The notes beneath the pieces were generated by a model. The model ran no database searches. It was not told the origin of the DNA and was given only the letters and a program-made list of their open reading frames with translations. A stretch of 6,027 nt of DNA from Chitinophagaceae bacterium (GTDB lineage: Bacteria > Bacteroidota > Bacteroidia > Chitinophagales > Chitinophagaceae), in the NCBI GenBank assembly GCA_025362915.1, contig JANYEU010000039.1, forward strand, positions 1-6,027, given 5' to 3'. Made by a program: the position numbers and the translations under genes. This document shows positions 1 through 5,948 of this stretch, piece by piece; positions within the stretch are counted from its first letter, which is position 1, and the number at the start of each line of letters is the position of its first letter.

Positions 1-99
1 AATTTTCGCCCCCTTTCCTTCTTTTAGGGCCATGGCCCTAAAAGAAGGAAAGGGGGCGAAAGCCCCAATTGCAATTGACACAGTTTAAATTACATTCCC
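1..99. mobile_element. Left-hand insertion sequence end (possibly IS256-like), body lies outside the window
   Basis: Bases 21-99 are the exact reverse complement of 5949-6027, a perfect 79-bp inverted repeat. The match stops abruptly at 99/100, so CCC at 97-99 (GGG on the other strand) is the likely tip of the element. Read from the tip outward it gives GGGAATGTAATTTAAACTGT followed by GTCAATTGCAATTGGGG. This resembles the terminal pattern I remember for IS256-family elements (G, a TGT block, an A/T-rich block, then TGTGTCA), but that is recall, not a search. The element would extend to the left, out of the window, and no transposase is visible. CAATTGCAATTG at 66-77 is itself a 12-bp palindrome, and GGGGC-GAAA-GCCCC at 53-66 is a small tetraloop hairpin. 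The IS reading is favoured because repeats of this kind commonly end assembled contigs. Confidence 0.6.
4..61. repeat. 58-bp perfect palindrome inside the IS end
   Basis: The two 29-base arms are exactly complementary with no loop. The centre lies between 32 and 33, inside GGGCCATGGCCC, and each arm runs through TAAAAGAAGGAAAGGGGGCG. The symmetry breaks at 3/62. Transcribed from either side it would form a long, stable hairpin. Known precedents are subterminal inverted repeats in IS10 and IS50, which block transposase expression from read-through transcripts. That role is inferred here because the transposase is not in the window. As a result of the palindrome, 4-44 is also a direct copy of 5987-6027. 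Confidence 0.9.
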
Positions 100-116
100 A
101 AAAGGTGTGTTATTTT

Positions 117-419
117 CTAGTAAATTAATACAAGAAGATGAGAACACAAAATAAATCTTTCAAAATATATCGATAATAATTGTTTGAATAGTTTTTTTTT
201 GAAGAACGCGATTACTCTATTTCTAGAGCGGGCGTCTTTTTTATATGCCAAGAATCTCTTTATCCTATTAGGTAACCCATTATCCCCCCCAGCCTGCTAC
301 CCCTATATCATAACCTCATTTTCTATGGTATGGATATTTTTCGTTACATCTTTGATAATCTCTCCTTCTTCAAAAAATGGCATGAAGGATGTACTTAAAA
401 CCTTCTGCGACAATTGATT
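117..419 (-). pseudogene. Possible decayed coding remnant, unidentified
   Basis: One minus-strand frame reads as protein-like sequence across about 100 codons, broken only by two TAG codons (305-303 and 299-297). The first part (419-306, 38 codons) includes MPFFEEGEIIKDVTKNIHTI. The second part (296-120, 59 codons) includes NRIKRFLAYKKDARSRNRVI and then AFFKKKLF, before a TAG at 119-117. The mix of charged and hydrophobic residues suggests former coding sequence more than chance, but I do not recognise a family. No good start codon or ribosome binding site is present, and a TGA sits just upstream at 422-420. The frame ends about 18 bp before the IS tip, so decay or disruption connected with the IS is plausible. 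It could also be an ordinary open stretch in intergenic DNA. Confidence 0.25.
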
Positions 420-459
420 TCAATCAATAAAAACATACTTAAATCCTCCTCCTCAGTGG

Positions 460-537
460 TTTCTGTGTCATCTGTGGCAGTGATTTCGCTCCATTCATGG
501 CTATTATTTGTCACAGATGCCACCGATAATACAGAAA
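460..537. repeat. Imperfect inverted repeat, REP-like, built on CTGTG/CACAG words
   Basis: The left arm 460-479 (TTTCTGTGTCATCTGTGGCA) and the right arm 518-537 (TGCCACCGATAATACAGAAA) are complementary at 17 of 20 positions, separated by 38 bases. A third related word, CACAGATG, occurs at 512-519 beside the right arm. The ATCTGTGGCA vocabulary resembles dispersed intergenic repeats that I recall from several bacterial genomes. It lies about 100 bp beyond the stop of the TPR gene, so it could shape the 3' end of that transcript. No U-tract follows on the minus strand, so it is not a canonical terminator. Confidence 0.5.
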
Positions 538-634
538 AAAAGAAGGAATATGAATTGTCGAAGAGGTCTATTCAAGCATGCAAAGGCTAAAATCGTCCAT
601 AAATCCTTATACACTTATCATTAACTACCTATAA

Positions 635-1882
635 CTAAATAGTTGACCTGATAGAACCCGACCAGATAAACCCAACAAAGAAGAGTGCATAAATAATAGA
701 AATCCAAGTGGCAATTGGCATACTGAAACAAGCCGCCAAACAACAAAGCAACCCCGTAGATAGGATGATATGGCTGAATAATACCCTCCCTCTTGCCTTG
801 AATGGCTGAATAGGAAAATCTATCTCATTAAATAGGATGGCAAAACTGGCCACTACCACCACCACAAAAAGATAATTACTATTGGCAAATAGCACTACCC
901 CCAATAAACATAAGGCTACCAATAAGGAAGAACCCACCATGCCGGCACTCCATTTTTCTTGGCTGGATAATATATAATGACCGTGCGGGGTAGCCATCAG
1001 GTAAAGGTTTGCGAGGGAGCTGCCAATCCATGAAAAGATAACTATGGCAAAATAAATAAGCATTACGGTGTAACAGAAATACTGAAAGGGAGAGTTTTCG
1101 CCGGCGGTATTGATGCCGGCAACCAATAACCACAAGCCGAAGATGATGCCCATCCGTAGCTTTTTGTTTTGCTGACTGAGCCACAGATTACTTTGCAACA
1201 ACCATTTATAGAAGATTAGCTTTGACTTTAGGGCCGACTTATACCCCTGCTTTGCATAAGCATAATTGGGGTTTATGCGTAACGCCTCCTTAAAATGCAC
1301 TTCGGCATCCTTATGCCGTCCCTTTTCTAGATGATGCCAGCCATAGTTGGTGTGGGTTATATAGTTTTCTGGATCTATTGCCAATGCCTCATGGATTGTT
1401 TCCCTTGCCTCATCCTTTTTATTGAGGCGAAACAACGCAGTGGAACGTGCATTGAGACAGGAAACATTTTCTGCATCGATAGATAAGCCAGTGTCTGCCG
1501 CATCCAATGCCGACTGATAGTCCTTTTCATCCAAGTGTACATGTGCCGCAAGGGCAAAATAACCGGGATTGTATGGAAAGATAGAAAGGGCTTCTTTTAG
1601 GTAATTGATTGCCTTTTTAGATTCACTCTTTTGGTAATAGGTAAACGATAGAAGGTAAAAGATATAGTCTTTACTACTGTCGAACTGAAGACATTGTTTC
1701 AGGATGGTTATTGCCTCATCAAACTGTCTTGCATCTATCTTGCAATGACCCAATATTATCAGTGCCTCCACATCTTGCGGATCGGATTGTAACACTACGC
1801 CCACCTCCCTTTCAGCTTCTTTAAGGCGCTTCTGCTTCCTGAGCAACTCAGCCCTACGTAGTAAACTATCCCTATCCAGCAT
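635..1882 (-). CDS. TPR-domain integral membrane protein, function unknown
   Basis: A 415-residue protein in two halves. Residues 1 to about 215 form roughly six tetratricopeptide repeats. Typical 34-residue phasing and signature residues are visible, for example the A-D-P turns near 34, 170 (EALAIDPENY) and 203 (EALRINPNYAYAKQGY), with the helix-B pattern EAxxxLKxAL. From about 244 the protein becomes hydrophobic, with about six predicted spans near 244-258, 268-290, 312-334, 336-352, 368-388 and 390-408. The N-terminal TPR half is probably a cytoplasmic protein-binding scaffold tethered to the inner membrane. No signal peptide and no catalytic motif are evident. The ATG at 1882 is preceded by an A/T-rich stretch without Shine-Dalgarno, normal for Bacteroidota. 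It lies 93 bp downstream of the TPR-AAA ATPase gene on the same strand, which suggests joint expression and possibly joint function. TPR scaffolds bind many kinds of partner, so the role is open. Confidence 0.88.
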   Translation of the reverse strand: MLDRDSLLRRAELLRKQKRLKEAEREVGVVLQSDPQDVEALIILGHCKIDARQFDEAITILKQCLQFDSSKDYIFYLLSFTYYQKSESKKAINYLKEALSIFPYNPGYFALAAHVHLDEKDYQSALDAADTGLSIDAENVSCLNARSTALFRLNKKDEARETIHEALAIDPENYITHTNYGWHHLEKGRHKDAEVHFKEALRINPNYAYAKQGYKSALKSKLIFYKWLLQSNLWLSQQNKKLRMGIIFGLWLLVAGINTAGENSPFQYFCYTVMLIYFAIVIFSWIGSSLANLYLMATPHGHYILSSQEKWSAGMVGSSLLVALCLLGVVLFANSNYLFVVVVVASFAILFNEIDFPIQPFKARGRVLFSHIILSTGLLCCLAACFSMPIATWISIIYALFFVGFIWSGSIRSTI

Positions 1883-1893
1883 ATTTAGTTATG

Positions 1894-1977
1894 AGTTGAA
1901 AGTTGAAAAATCGAAAGCCGAAAGTAGTTAGTTTTTAGACTTATAACTTTCGACTCACGACTTTCGACTTTTAACCT
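1894..1977. repeat. Intergenic hairpin with 7-bp phased arms (ATPase/TPR gap)
   Basis: The arms 1894-1925 and 1946-1977 are complementary at about 22 of 32 positions around a 20-base A/T-rich loop. On the minus strand the arm from 1977 to 1946 reads as heptamers AGGTTAA, AAGTCGA, AAGTCGT, GAGTCGA, AAGT. The opposite arm is made of related words (GAGTTGA, AAGTTGA, AAGCCGA). The right arm overlaps the TAG stop of the ATPase gene at 1976-1978. A structurally similar element fills the next gap at 3354-3434. It may act as a 3'-end stabiliser or attenuator between co-transcribed genes, but it could simply be a dispersed repeat. Confidence 0.7.
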
Positions 1978-3340
1978 ATTTTTTAATCTTCAAGTAATCC
2001 AATATATCATTGTACAATCCAGTCTCATTGGAATACAAAGCGTAGTTGCGGGCGGTACTAAACCATTCTGCCGTGGTGTTCTTGTGTTGCTTGGCTGCTT
2101 TCAACAAGTCTTTGGTGGTCAGCTTTTCTATTGAGCCTTTAGCCAATGATTCTTCCAGTTTGTATTCGGTGGCAATATCAACCACCGCTTTTAAATCAGC
2201 ACCAGAATAATCTTCCGTCACTTTAGCAACGGCTGCCAAGTCTATTACATCAGCAGGTTTTTCTTTCAAATGTTGTTTCAATACTTCTATCCTACCTTCT
2301 GTATCAGGCGGAGCCACAAATATCACCCGGTCAAACCTTCCCGGTCTTCTAAAAGCACTATCCACACTCCAAGGTGCATTAGTGGCAGCCAATATCAGTA
2401 CCCCATCATTATTATGTTCCACACCATCCATCTCTGCCAAGAACTGATTGATAACATGGCGCATACTGCTTCCTTTCAAATCGCTACGGCTAGCACCAAT
2501 GGCATCCACCTCATCAAAGAATAACACACAAGGGGCATTCTGTCTTGCCTGTGCAAATACTTCGTGCAAGTTCTTTTCGCTGTTGCCCATCCACATATCA
2601 AGTATGTCGTGCAAGCCAATATTGATAAACTTAGCATCTATTTCGCCGGCAGTTGCCTTTGCCAAATAAGTCTTTCCACAACCTGGAGGACCATACAATA
2701 ATATACCACCACCAGTCTTCTTACCAAAAGCTTTGTATAAGTCAGGATTCTTTAGTGGTTGGATGATCTTTAAGGAAATTTCGTTCTTCACCTTCTTCAT
2801 GCCACCCACATCCTCAAACTTAAGGTCAGGCTTTTCCATCAAATAGCTGGTTCCATCATCTTCAAACTCCTGTCCGCCAAACATATCATCTATGTCATCC
2901 TCTAGCTCGTCATCATCAAAACTATTGCGTTTAGAACCAGCAGTTGGCATACGGAGTATTCCATCTATCTCATCATCCTTAAATCCGGGTGCTTGCTGCA
3001 ATACCTTTTTGTATATTTCCACAGCTTCATTATGAGAGTTTTCCTTTATCAGACATTTTACATAAGGCACCAACTCCTCCCCTGCTATCTTATTATCAGC
3101 CAATAAAGCCTCATATACTAGGATGGCAGCAGAGAATTTCTTTTGTTTATAAAATACGCTCACCAAGCCTTTACGGGCTTTATCGTTACCGTAATTCCTG
3201 TTTAATATCTCTTGATATTGTGCGGCCGCATCATCCAGCATAAATCCTTTTATCATCAGCTCTGCCAAATGCAAACGCAATGGTATATTATCTGGCGAAA
3301 AAGATAACGCTTCCTTCAATTGTTCTATTCCTTCATTCAT
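1976..3340 (-). CDS. TPR-containing AAA+ ATPase (Vps4/katanin/Cdc48-like single AAA domain)
   Basis: A 454-residue soluble ATPase. Residues 1 to about 118 are TPR-like helical pairs. A strongly acidic linker follows at about 140-163 (FDDDELEDDIDDMFGG and onward), then one classical AAA domain from about 172 (LKFEDVGG). Visible motifs are Walker A GPPGCGKT (217-224), pore loop MWMG with W250, Walker B VLFFDEVDA with D276/E277, sensor-1 N321 in AATN, arginine fingers R331/R332 followed by PGRFDR, and GAD at 380-382 in the helical lid. All core catalytic residues are intact, so it should hydrolyse ATP as a ring. The tail TAEWFSTARNYALYSNETG (423-441) and YNDILDYL resemble C-terminal segments of other bacterial AAA proteins. 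No HExxH protease motif is present, so it is not FtsH. The TPRs probably recruit a substrate or partner, and the neighbouring TPR membrane protein is an obvious candidate. AGAAAGG lies just 2 nt before the ATG. The substrate is unknown. Confidence 0.93.
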   Translation of the reverse strand: MNEGIEQLKEALSFSPDNIPLRLHLAELMIKGFMLDDAAAQYQEILNRNYGNDKARKGLVSVFYKQKKFSAAILVYEALLADNKIAGEELVPYVKCLIKENSHNEAVEIYKKVLQQAPGFKDDEIDGILRMPTAGSKRNSFDDDELEDDIDDMFGGQEFEDDGTSYLMEKPDLKFEDVGGMKKVKNEISLKIIQPLKNPDLYKAFGKKTGGGILLYGPPGCGKTYLAKATAGEIDAKFINIGLHDILDMWMGNSEKNLHEVFAQARQNAPCVLFFDEVDAIGASRSDLKGSSMRHVINQFLAEMDGVEHNNDGVLILAATNAPWSVDSAFRRPGRFDRVIFVAPPDTEGRIEVLKQHLKEKPADVIDLAAVAKVTEDYSGADLKAVVDIATEYKLEESLAKGSIEKLTTKDLLKAAKQHKNTTAEWFSTARNYALYSNETGLYNDILDYLKIKK

Positions 3341-3353
3341 AGCCTTTCTTTTT

Positions 3354-3434
3354 TAGTCGTAAGTAGAAAGTCGTAAGTAAAGAACCCATAGAAATTAACT
3401 CCTACTTTTCACTTTCGACTTTTGACTTTCAACT
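3354..3434. repeat. Intergenic hairpin with 7-bp phased arms (SerA/ATPase gap)
   Basis: The left arm 3354-3382 and the right arm 3401-3434 form an imperfect hairpin, about 21 of the outermost 28 positions matching. The right arm on the minus strand is regularly heptameric: AAGTTGA, AAGTCAA, AAGTCGA, AAGTGAA, AAGT. The left arm has TAGTCGT, AAGTAGA, AAGTCGT, AAGTAAA. The vocabulary, length and placement match the element at 1894-1977. It starts a few bases after the SerA stop and ends about 14 bp before the ATPase start, so it occupies nearly the whole gap. No clean U-tract follows, so a simple rho-independent terminator is unlikely. Confidence 0.7.
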
Positions 3435-3437
3435 TAT

Positions 3438-4676
3438 CTAGTATAACATCCTTACCTTAATCGTTTCTTTCACATTCCGTAAAAGCTCTGCAGCTTGGGT
3501 AGATAATTTCTTATCTACATCCAGCACCACATAGCCAATCTCTTCGTTTGTTTTAAGGTACTGCCCCAATATATTTATGTGGTGGCTAGCCAATTCTGTA
3601 TTGATGGCACTCAAAACACCCGGTACATTATTGTGTATATGCAATATTCTGTGTGCACCATCTACTGGCGGCAACCCAATTGCTGGAACAGTATGAGACC
3701 CATTGGTAATACCTTTTTCCAAGAACTGATACAGCTTAATACTCACATCCTCACCAATATTTGCCTGTGCCTCTTCGGTGCTACCACCTATATGTGGGGT
3801 AAGTATCACATTACTCAATCCCTGCAATGGCGAACTAAATTTATCTCCATTCTTTTCAGGCTCCCAAGGGAAAACATCTATAGCAGCACCGCTCAACTGC
3901 CCATCCTTCAAAGAATCTGCCAATGCATCCAAATCAACCACTTCTCCCCTAGCATAGTTAATCAATATAGAACCTTTTTTAAAGTTCTTAAGAACGCTCT
4001 TATTAATCAAATTCTTTGTCTGCGCAGTTTCCGGTACATGCAAGGAAATAATATCAGATTTACTTACCAAGTCCTTCAATGACTTTGCAGCCACCGCATT
4101 ACCTAATGGCAACTTGGTTTCGGTATCGTAAAACAACACTTTCATACCAAGGCTTTCTGCTATCACACTTACTTGGGAGCCAATATTTCCATACCCTACA
4201 AGCCCCATTGTCTTGCCACGCATTTCGTAGCTGCCTGTTGCCACCTTATTCCAAATACCCTCGTGTGCGGCCTTGTTTTTATCGGGAATCCTTCTTATCA
4301 ACATGATGGATAAACCTATTACCAACTCTGCAACACTTCGTGTATTGCTGTATGGCGCATTGAACACCGTGATGCCCAATGTGGTGGCGGCCTTTAAATC
4401 TACCTGATTTACGCCTATACAAAAACACCCTATTGCCTGTAACTTCTTTGCCGATTCTAAAACCTTCTTTGTTATTTGTGTCTTTGATCGGATGCCCAGC
4501 AGATGCACATCCTTTACTGCCTTAATCAACTCTTCTTCACTGAGTGCACCATTCAACTTCGATACGTTTACATATCCCTGATCTTTAAAGTACTTGACCG
4601 CCTTGTCGCTAATGTTCTCCAAAAACAAGATATTGATTTTATCTTTTGGATAACTCGTTAATTGTTCCTTGCTCAT
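3438..4676 (-). CDS. serA: D-3-phosphoglycerate dehydrogenase
   Basis: This enzyme catalyses the first step of serine synthesis, NAD-dependent oxidation of 3-phosphoglycerate to 3-phosphohydroxypyruvate, in the cytoplasm. At 412 residues it matches the short E. coli-type enzyme (410) rather than the longer form with an extra intervening domain. Visible features are the Rossmann motif GYGNIG (161-166) with D184 after the second strand as the NAD-selecting acid, and the 2-hydroxyacid dehydrogenase signature around YARGEVVD with catalytic R243. Also visible are E272 (WEPE) and the catalytic histidine H295 in TPHIGGST. A C-terminal ACT domain (about 341-412) keeps HIHNNVPGVL. H348, N350 and N368 align with the serine-binding residues known in E. 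coli (H344, N346, N364), so serine feedback inhibition is likely. The ATG at 4676 gives a normal N-terminus. No other serine genes are adjacent. It may be co-transcribed with the downstream ATPase, 97 bp away. Confidence 0.97.
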   Translation of the reverse strand: MSKEQLTSYPKDKINILFLENISDKAVKYFKDQGYVNVSKLNGALSEEELIKAVKDVHLLGIRSKTQITKKVLESAKKLQAIGCFCIGVNQVDLKAATTLGITVFNAPYSNTRSVAELVIGLSIMLIRRIPDKNKAAHEGIWNKVATGSYEMRGKTMGLVGYGNIGSQVSVIAESLGMKVLFYDTETKLPLGNAVAAKSLKDLVSKSDIISLHVPETAQTKNLINKSVLKNFKKGSILINYARGEVVDLDALADSLKDGQLSGAAIDVFPWEPEKNGDKFSSPLQGLSNVILTPHIGGSTEEAQANIGEDVSIKLYQFLEKGITNGSHTVPAIGLPPVDGAHRILHIHNNVPGVLSAINTELASHHINILGQYLKTNEEIGYVVLDVDKKLSTQAAELLRNVKETIKVRMLY

Positions 4677-4818
4677 GCGGCGAAAATAGATTATTATTTT
4701 TTAATAGACCTCATCCCTGCTTTCGCAAAGCGTTATTGTGGACATTTTATTACCGGGGCAAGTGTTTATTTACTAAAATGGCATCAGTCAATATGTTTAA
4801 TTCGTTGCAGGCGATAGA

Positions 4819-4862
4819 CAAAAAAAGAAAAGGCTGCCCAGAACTTTCGTTCCAAGTCAGCC
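4819..4862 (-). terminator. Rho-independent terminator of the small exported protein gene
   Basis: On the minus strand, 38 bp after the stop codon at 4901, a hairpin (4862-4832) is followed by a T-rich tract, TTTTTCTTTTTTTG (4831-4818). The outer stem GGCTG/CAGCC and an inner stem GAAC/GTTC around a 4-base loop are separated by an internal loop. This separates the upstream gene transcriptionally from serA, so serA should have its own promoter in about 4677-4818. Confidence 0.8.
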
Positions 4863-4900
4863 CTGCCTCAAAAAATCACTCTTATTTAAACCCTTTATAT

Positions 4901-5335
4901 TTAGTTAATCTTCACCAATACATCTTCTACAAACTTGGTATTGATAACAACATCTTTCGATTGCAACAAATTTCCTCTGTCTGAATAAATACTAAAGTTA
5001 AGACCTTTAATATCCTCAGTGCGTGCCAGTTCCACTGTTTTGTGAAATTGTTTACTGCTGTAGGTTTTTTCGAAAATAACATCGCCGTTTTCATCTTTCA
5101 CCACAAAAGAAAAATTGCTTCCCTTGGCGTTGTAGTAACTTATATCAAACCCGATGTTATTTGACACATTGCCTACATATTTCACTTCCAACCTATTGGC
5201 TTTTGCCGTATCACTTCCGCCATCTTTAAATGTATATGTTGATGCAGATGCGTGCATAGAAATAAATAATGCTGCTGTGAATATGTTTCCTAAAAAAAAC
5301 CTTTTTGCCACTACGCTTAAATTCACTTTTTTCAT
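4901..5335 (-). CDS. Small exported beta-rich protein, function unknown
   Basis: A 144-residue protein with a signal peptide: a basic start (MKKVNLSVVAKR), a hydrophobic core (FFLGNIFTAALFI) and an AxA-type site MHASA, with cleavage likely after A31. The mature part of about 113 residues alternates polar and hydrophobic residues as in a beta-sandwich: VKYVGN, GFDISYYNAKG, FSFVVKDENGDVIFEKTY (75-92), GLNFSIYSD and the closing VINTKFVEDVLVKI (130-143). I recall similar small secreted proteins, with a DENGxxxF-like core and a final VINT-VEDVVV strand, as common paralogues in Chitinophagaceae and relatives, without known function. It lacks a lipobox, a C-terminal sorting domain and enzymatic motifs. 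A role in the periplasm or at the envelope is inferred from the signal only. The region before the ATG at 5335 is very AT-rich with no Shine-Dalgarno, and a terminator follows the stop, so it looks monocistronic. Confidence 0.85.
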   Translation of the reverse strand: MKKVNLSVVAKRFFLGNIFTAALFISMHASASTYTFKDGGSDTAKANRLEVKYVGNVSNNIGFDISYYNAKGSNFSFVVKDENGDVIFEKTYSSKQFHKTVELARTEDIKGLNFSIYSDRGNLLQSKDVVINTKFVEDVLVKIN

Positions 5336-5540
5336 AACTATTTAATTTAAAATTAAAAAAAATTAATCACACGACAAGTGTACAGTTGCTAGAAGCTTAC
5401 CCTTTCTTCTTATGGTCACAGGGCGAAGCAGAAGTCATTTTTCGAGCAGGCAAGGCATCCATTAAGGAGAGAGAAACTGGTTTTTAAATACCTGCAGATA
5501 TACCATTAATACCCCAATGGCAAGAAAGGTAACCCAGTAA
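5336..5540. other. Upstream region of the small exported protein gene, no gene recognised
   Basis: This is the start-side intergenic region of the gene ending at 5335. The first 30 bp are almost pure A/T with runs of A and TTAA, typical of a Bacteroidota leader without Shine-Dalgarno. On the minus strand an open stretch (5569-5465, stop 5464-5462) encodes one strongly hydrophobic segment, YWVTFLAIGVLMVYLQVF, but has no credible start codon. It is probably a gene-end fragment or chance. The rest shows nothing recognisable. Confidence 0.5.
5375..5382 (-). promoter_or_regulatory. Candidate -7 element for the small exported protein gene
   Basis: On the minus strand TACACTTG lies about 40 bp before the ATG at 5335 and differs at one position from the Bacteroidota -7 consensus TAnnTTTG. 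I could not find a clear TTG-type -33 box at the expected distance, so this is only a candidate. Confidence 0.22.
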
Positions 5541-5943
5541 CTTGTTTTAGTAGAGTTGCATGAAAGACATTATATAACTAAAACGTACATCCAAAAAGGG
5601 TTTCACCAACTGACTGAACAGGCTGATAAGGTCTGTAAACAGATTAGTGGGTTCTATTATGGCAGGTTGGACATTAGATACAATACCAGGAAGAATTACT
5701 TGAAGGGAAGAGTTTCAGCATCATTGAATTGAATGGTGCAGGCTCCGATCCAACGCATATCTACGACCCGAATCATTCTATCTTTTTTATCTGGAAAGAG
5801 ATCATAAGACACTGGGTTTACCTGTATAAAATCTCGGTAATAAATAATAAAAAAGGCAACAGATACCTAACCCCAAGGAAAGCTTACAGATGTTTAGGGA
5901 TAATACCGCTTATGACAAGACGCTGAATGCGCAGCTCATGTAA
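5541..5943 (+). pseudogene. Frameshifted, 5'-truncated gene for an ATP-grasp-type ligase-like protein
   Basis: Three overlapping plus-strand frames join into one protein-like sequence. Frame 1 (5541 to about 5690) gives QADKVCKQISGFYYGRLDIR and then YNT. Frame 2 (about 5687 to 5870) gives EELLEGKSFSIIELNGAGSD followed by PTHIYDP and WKEIIRHW. Frame 3 (about 5872-5943) gives PKESLQMFRDNTAYDKTLNA before QLM and a TAA. The GFYYGRLDIR and FSIIELNGAGSDPTHIYDP blocks resemble, from memory, the C-terminal catalytic part of an ATP-grasp family often annotated as D-alanine--D-alanine ligase-like. In ATP-grasp enzymes the E-x-N of such a block binds magnesium. Shifts fall near 5683-5692 and near the CCCC run at 5871-5874. 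The N-terminal two thirds are absent, with a stop at 5538-5540. The reading ends 5 bp before the right-hand IS end. Truncation argues for true decay, though the frameshifts alone could be sequencing errors. Confidence 0.65.
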
Positions 5944-5948
5944 GAAAG

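Larger units (their letters stand above)
100..634. other. Gene-poor region between the IS end and the TPR gene
   Basis: No intact gene is convincing here. The region holds a possible decayed minus-strand reading frame (117-419), a weak hairpin ATTGAT-TTCA-ATCAAT at 413-428, and an imperfect inverted repeat at 460-537. Bases 540-634 show nothing recognisable. No U-tract terminator for the minus-strand TPR gene ending at 635 was found. The open plus-strand frame at 184-417 looks like the antisense shadow of the decayed minus-strand frame: it is strongly hydrophobic and starts with TTG inside a T-rich tract. Confidence 0.6.

Noticed and set aside
4..44. 41-bp direct repeat with 5987-6027, suggesting a circular molecule
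   Set aside because: The direct match is a by-product of the palindrome within the inverted repeat and stops where the palindrome stops. There is no independent terminal overlap.
1..61. Hairpin telomere of a linear replicon (palindromic ends and terminal inverted repeats)
   Set aside because: A read-through of a closed hairpin would mirror without limit, but the symmetry breaks at 3/62. No protelomerase or replication gene is present and the content is ordinary chromosomal housekeeping. An IS end is simpler. The three deciding bases are at the very edge, so long reads should still be checked.
184..417. Plus-strand 77-codon ORF
   Set aside because: It starts with TTG in a T-rich run, has no ribosome binding site, is made of hydrophobic low-complexity sequence and lies antisense to a more protein-like frame.
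413..428. ATTGAT-TTCA-ATCAAT followed by A-run as a terminator
   Set aside because: The stem is all but one pair A/T, and for the minus-strand TPR gene it lies over 200 bp past the stop with no T-tract on the correct side.
3579..4082. Long plus-strand ORF of 167 codons
   Set aside because: It is the antisense shadow of serA, whose motifs and full length are unmistakable.
4719..4731. Short inverted repeat GCTTTCGCAAAGC upstream of serA as an operator
   Set aside because: Arms of only 5 bp, no second copy and no regulator nearby; too short to separate from chance.
5462..5569. Minus-strand small membrane peptide (YWVTFLAIGVLMVYLQVF)
   Set aside because: One convincing hydrophobic segment but no start codon in a sensible position, no ribosome binding site, and part of it overlaps the plus-strand pseudogene. 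It may be a gene-end fragment or chance.
5729..5926. Plus-strand 65-codon ORF as an independent gene
   Set aside because: It is the middle frame of the frameshifted ATP-grasp-like pseudogene; conserved-looking sequence continues upstream of its TTG and, in another frame, beyond its stop.
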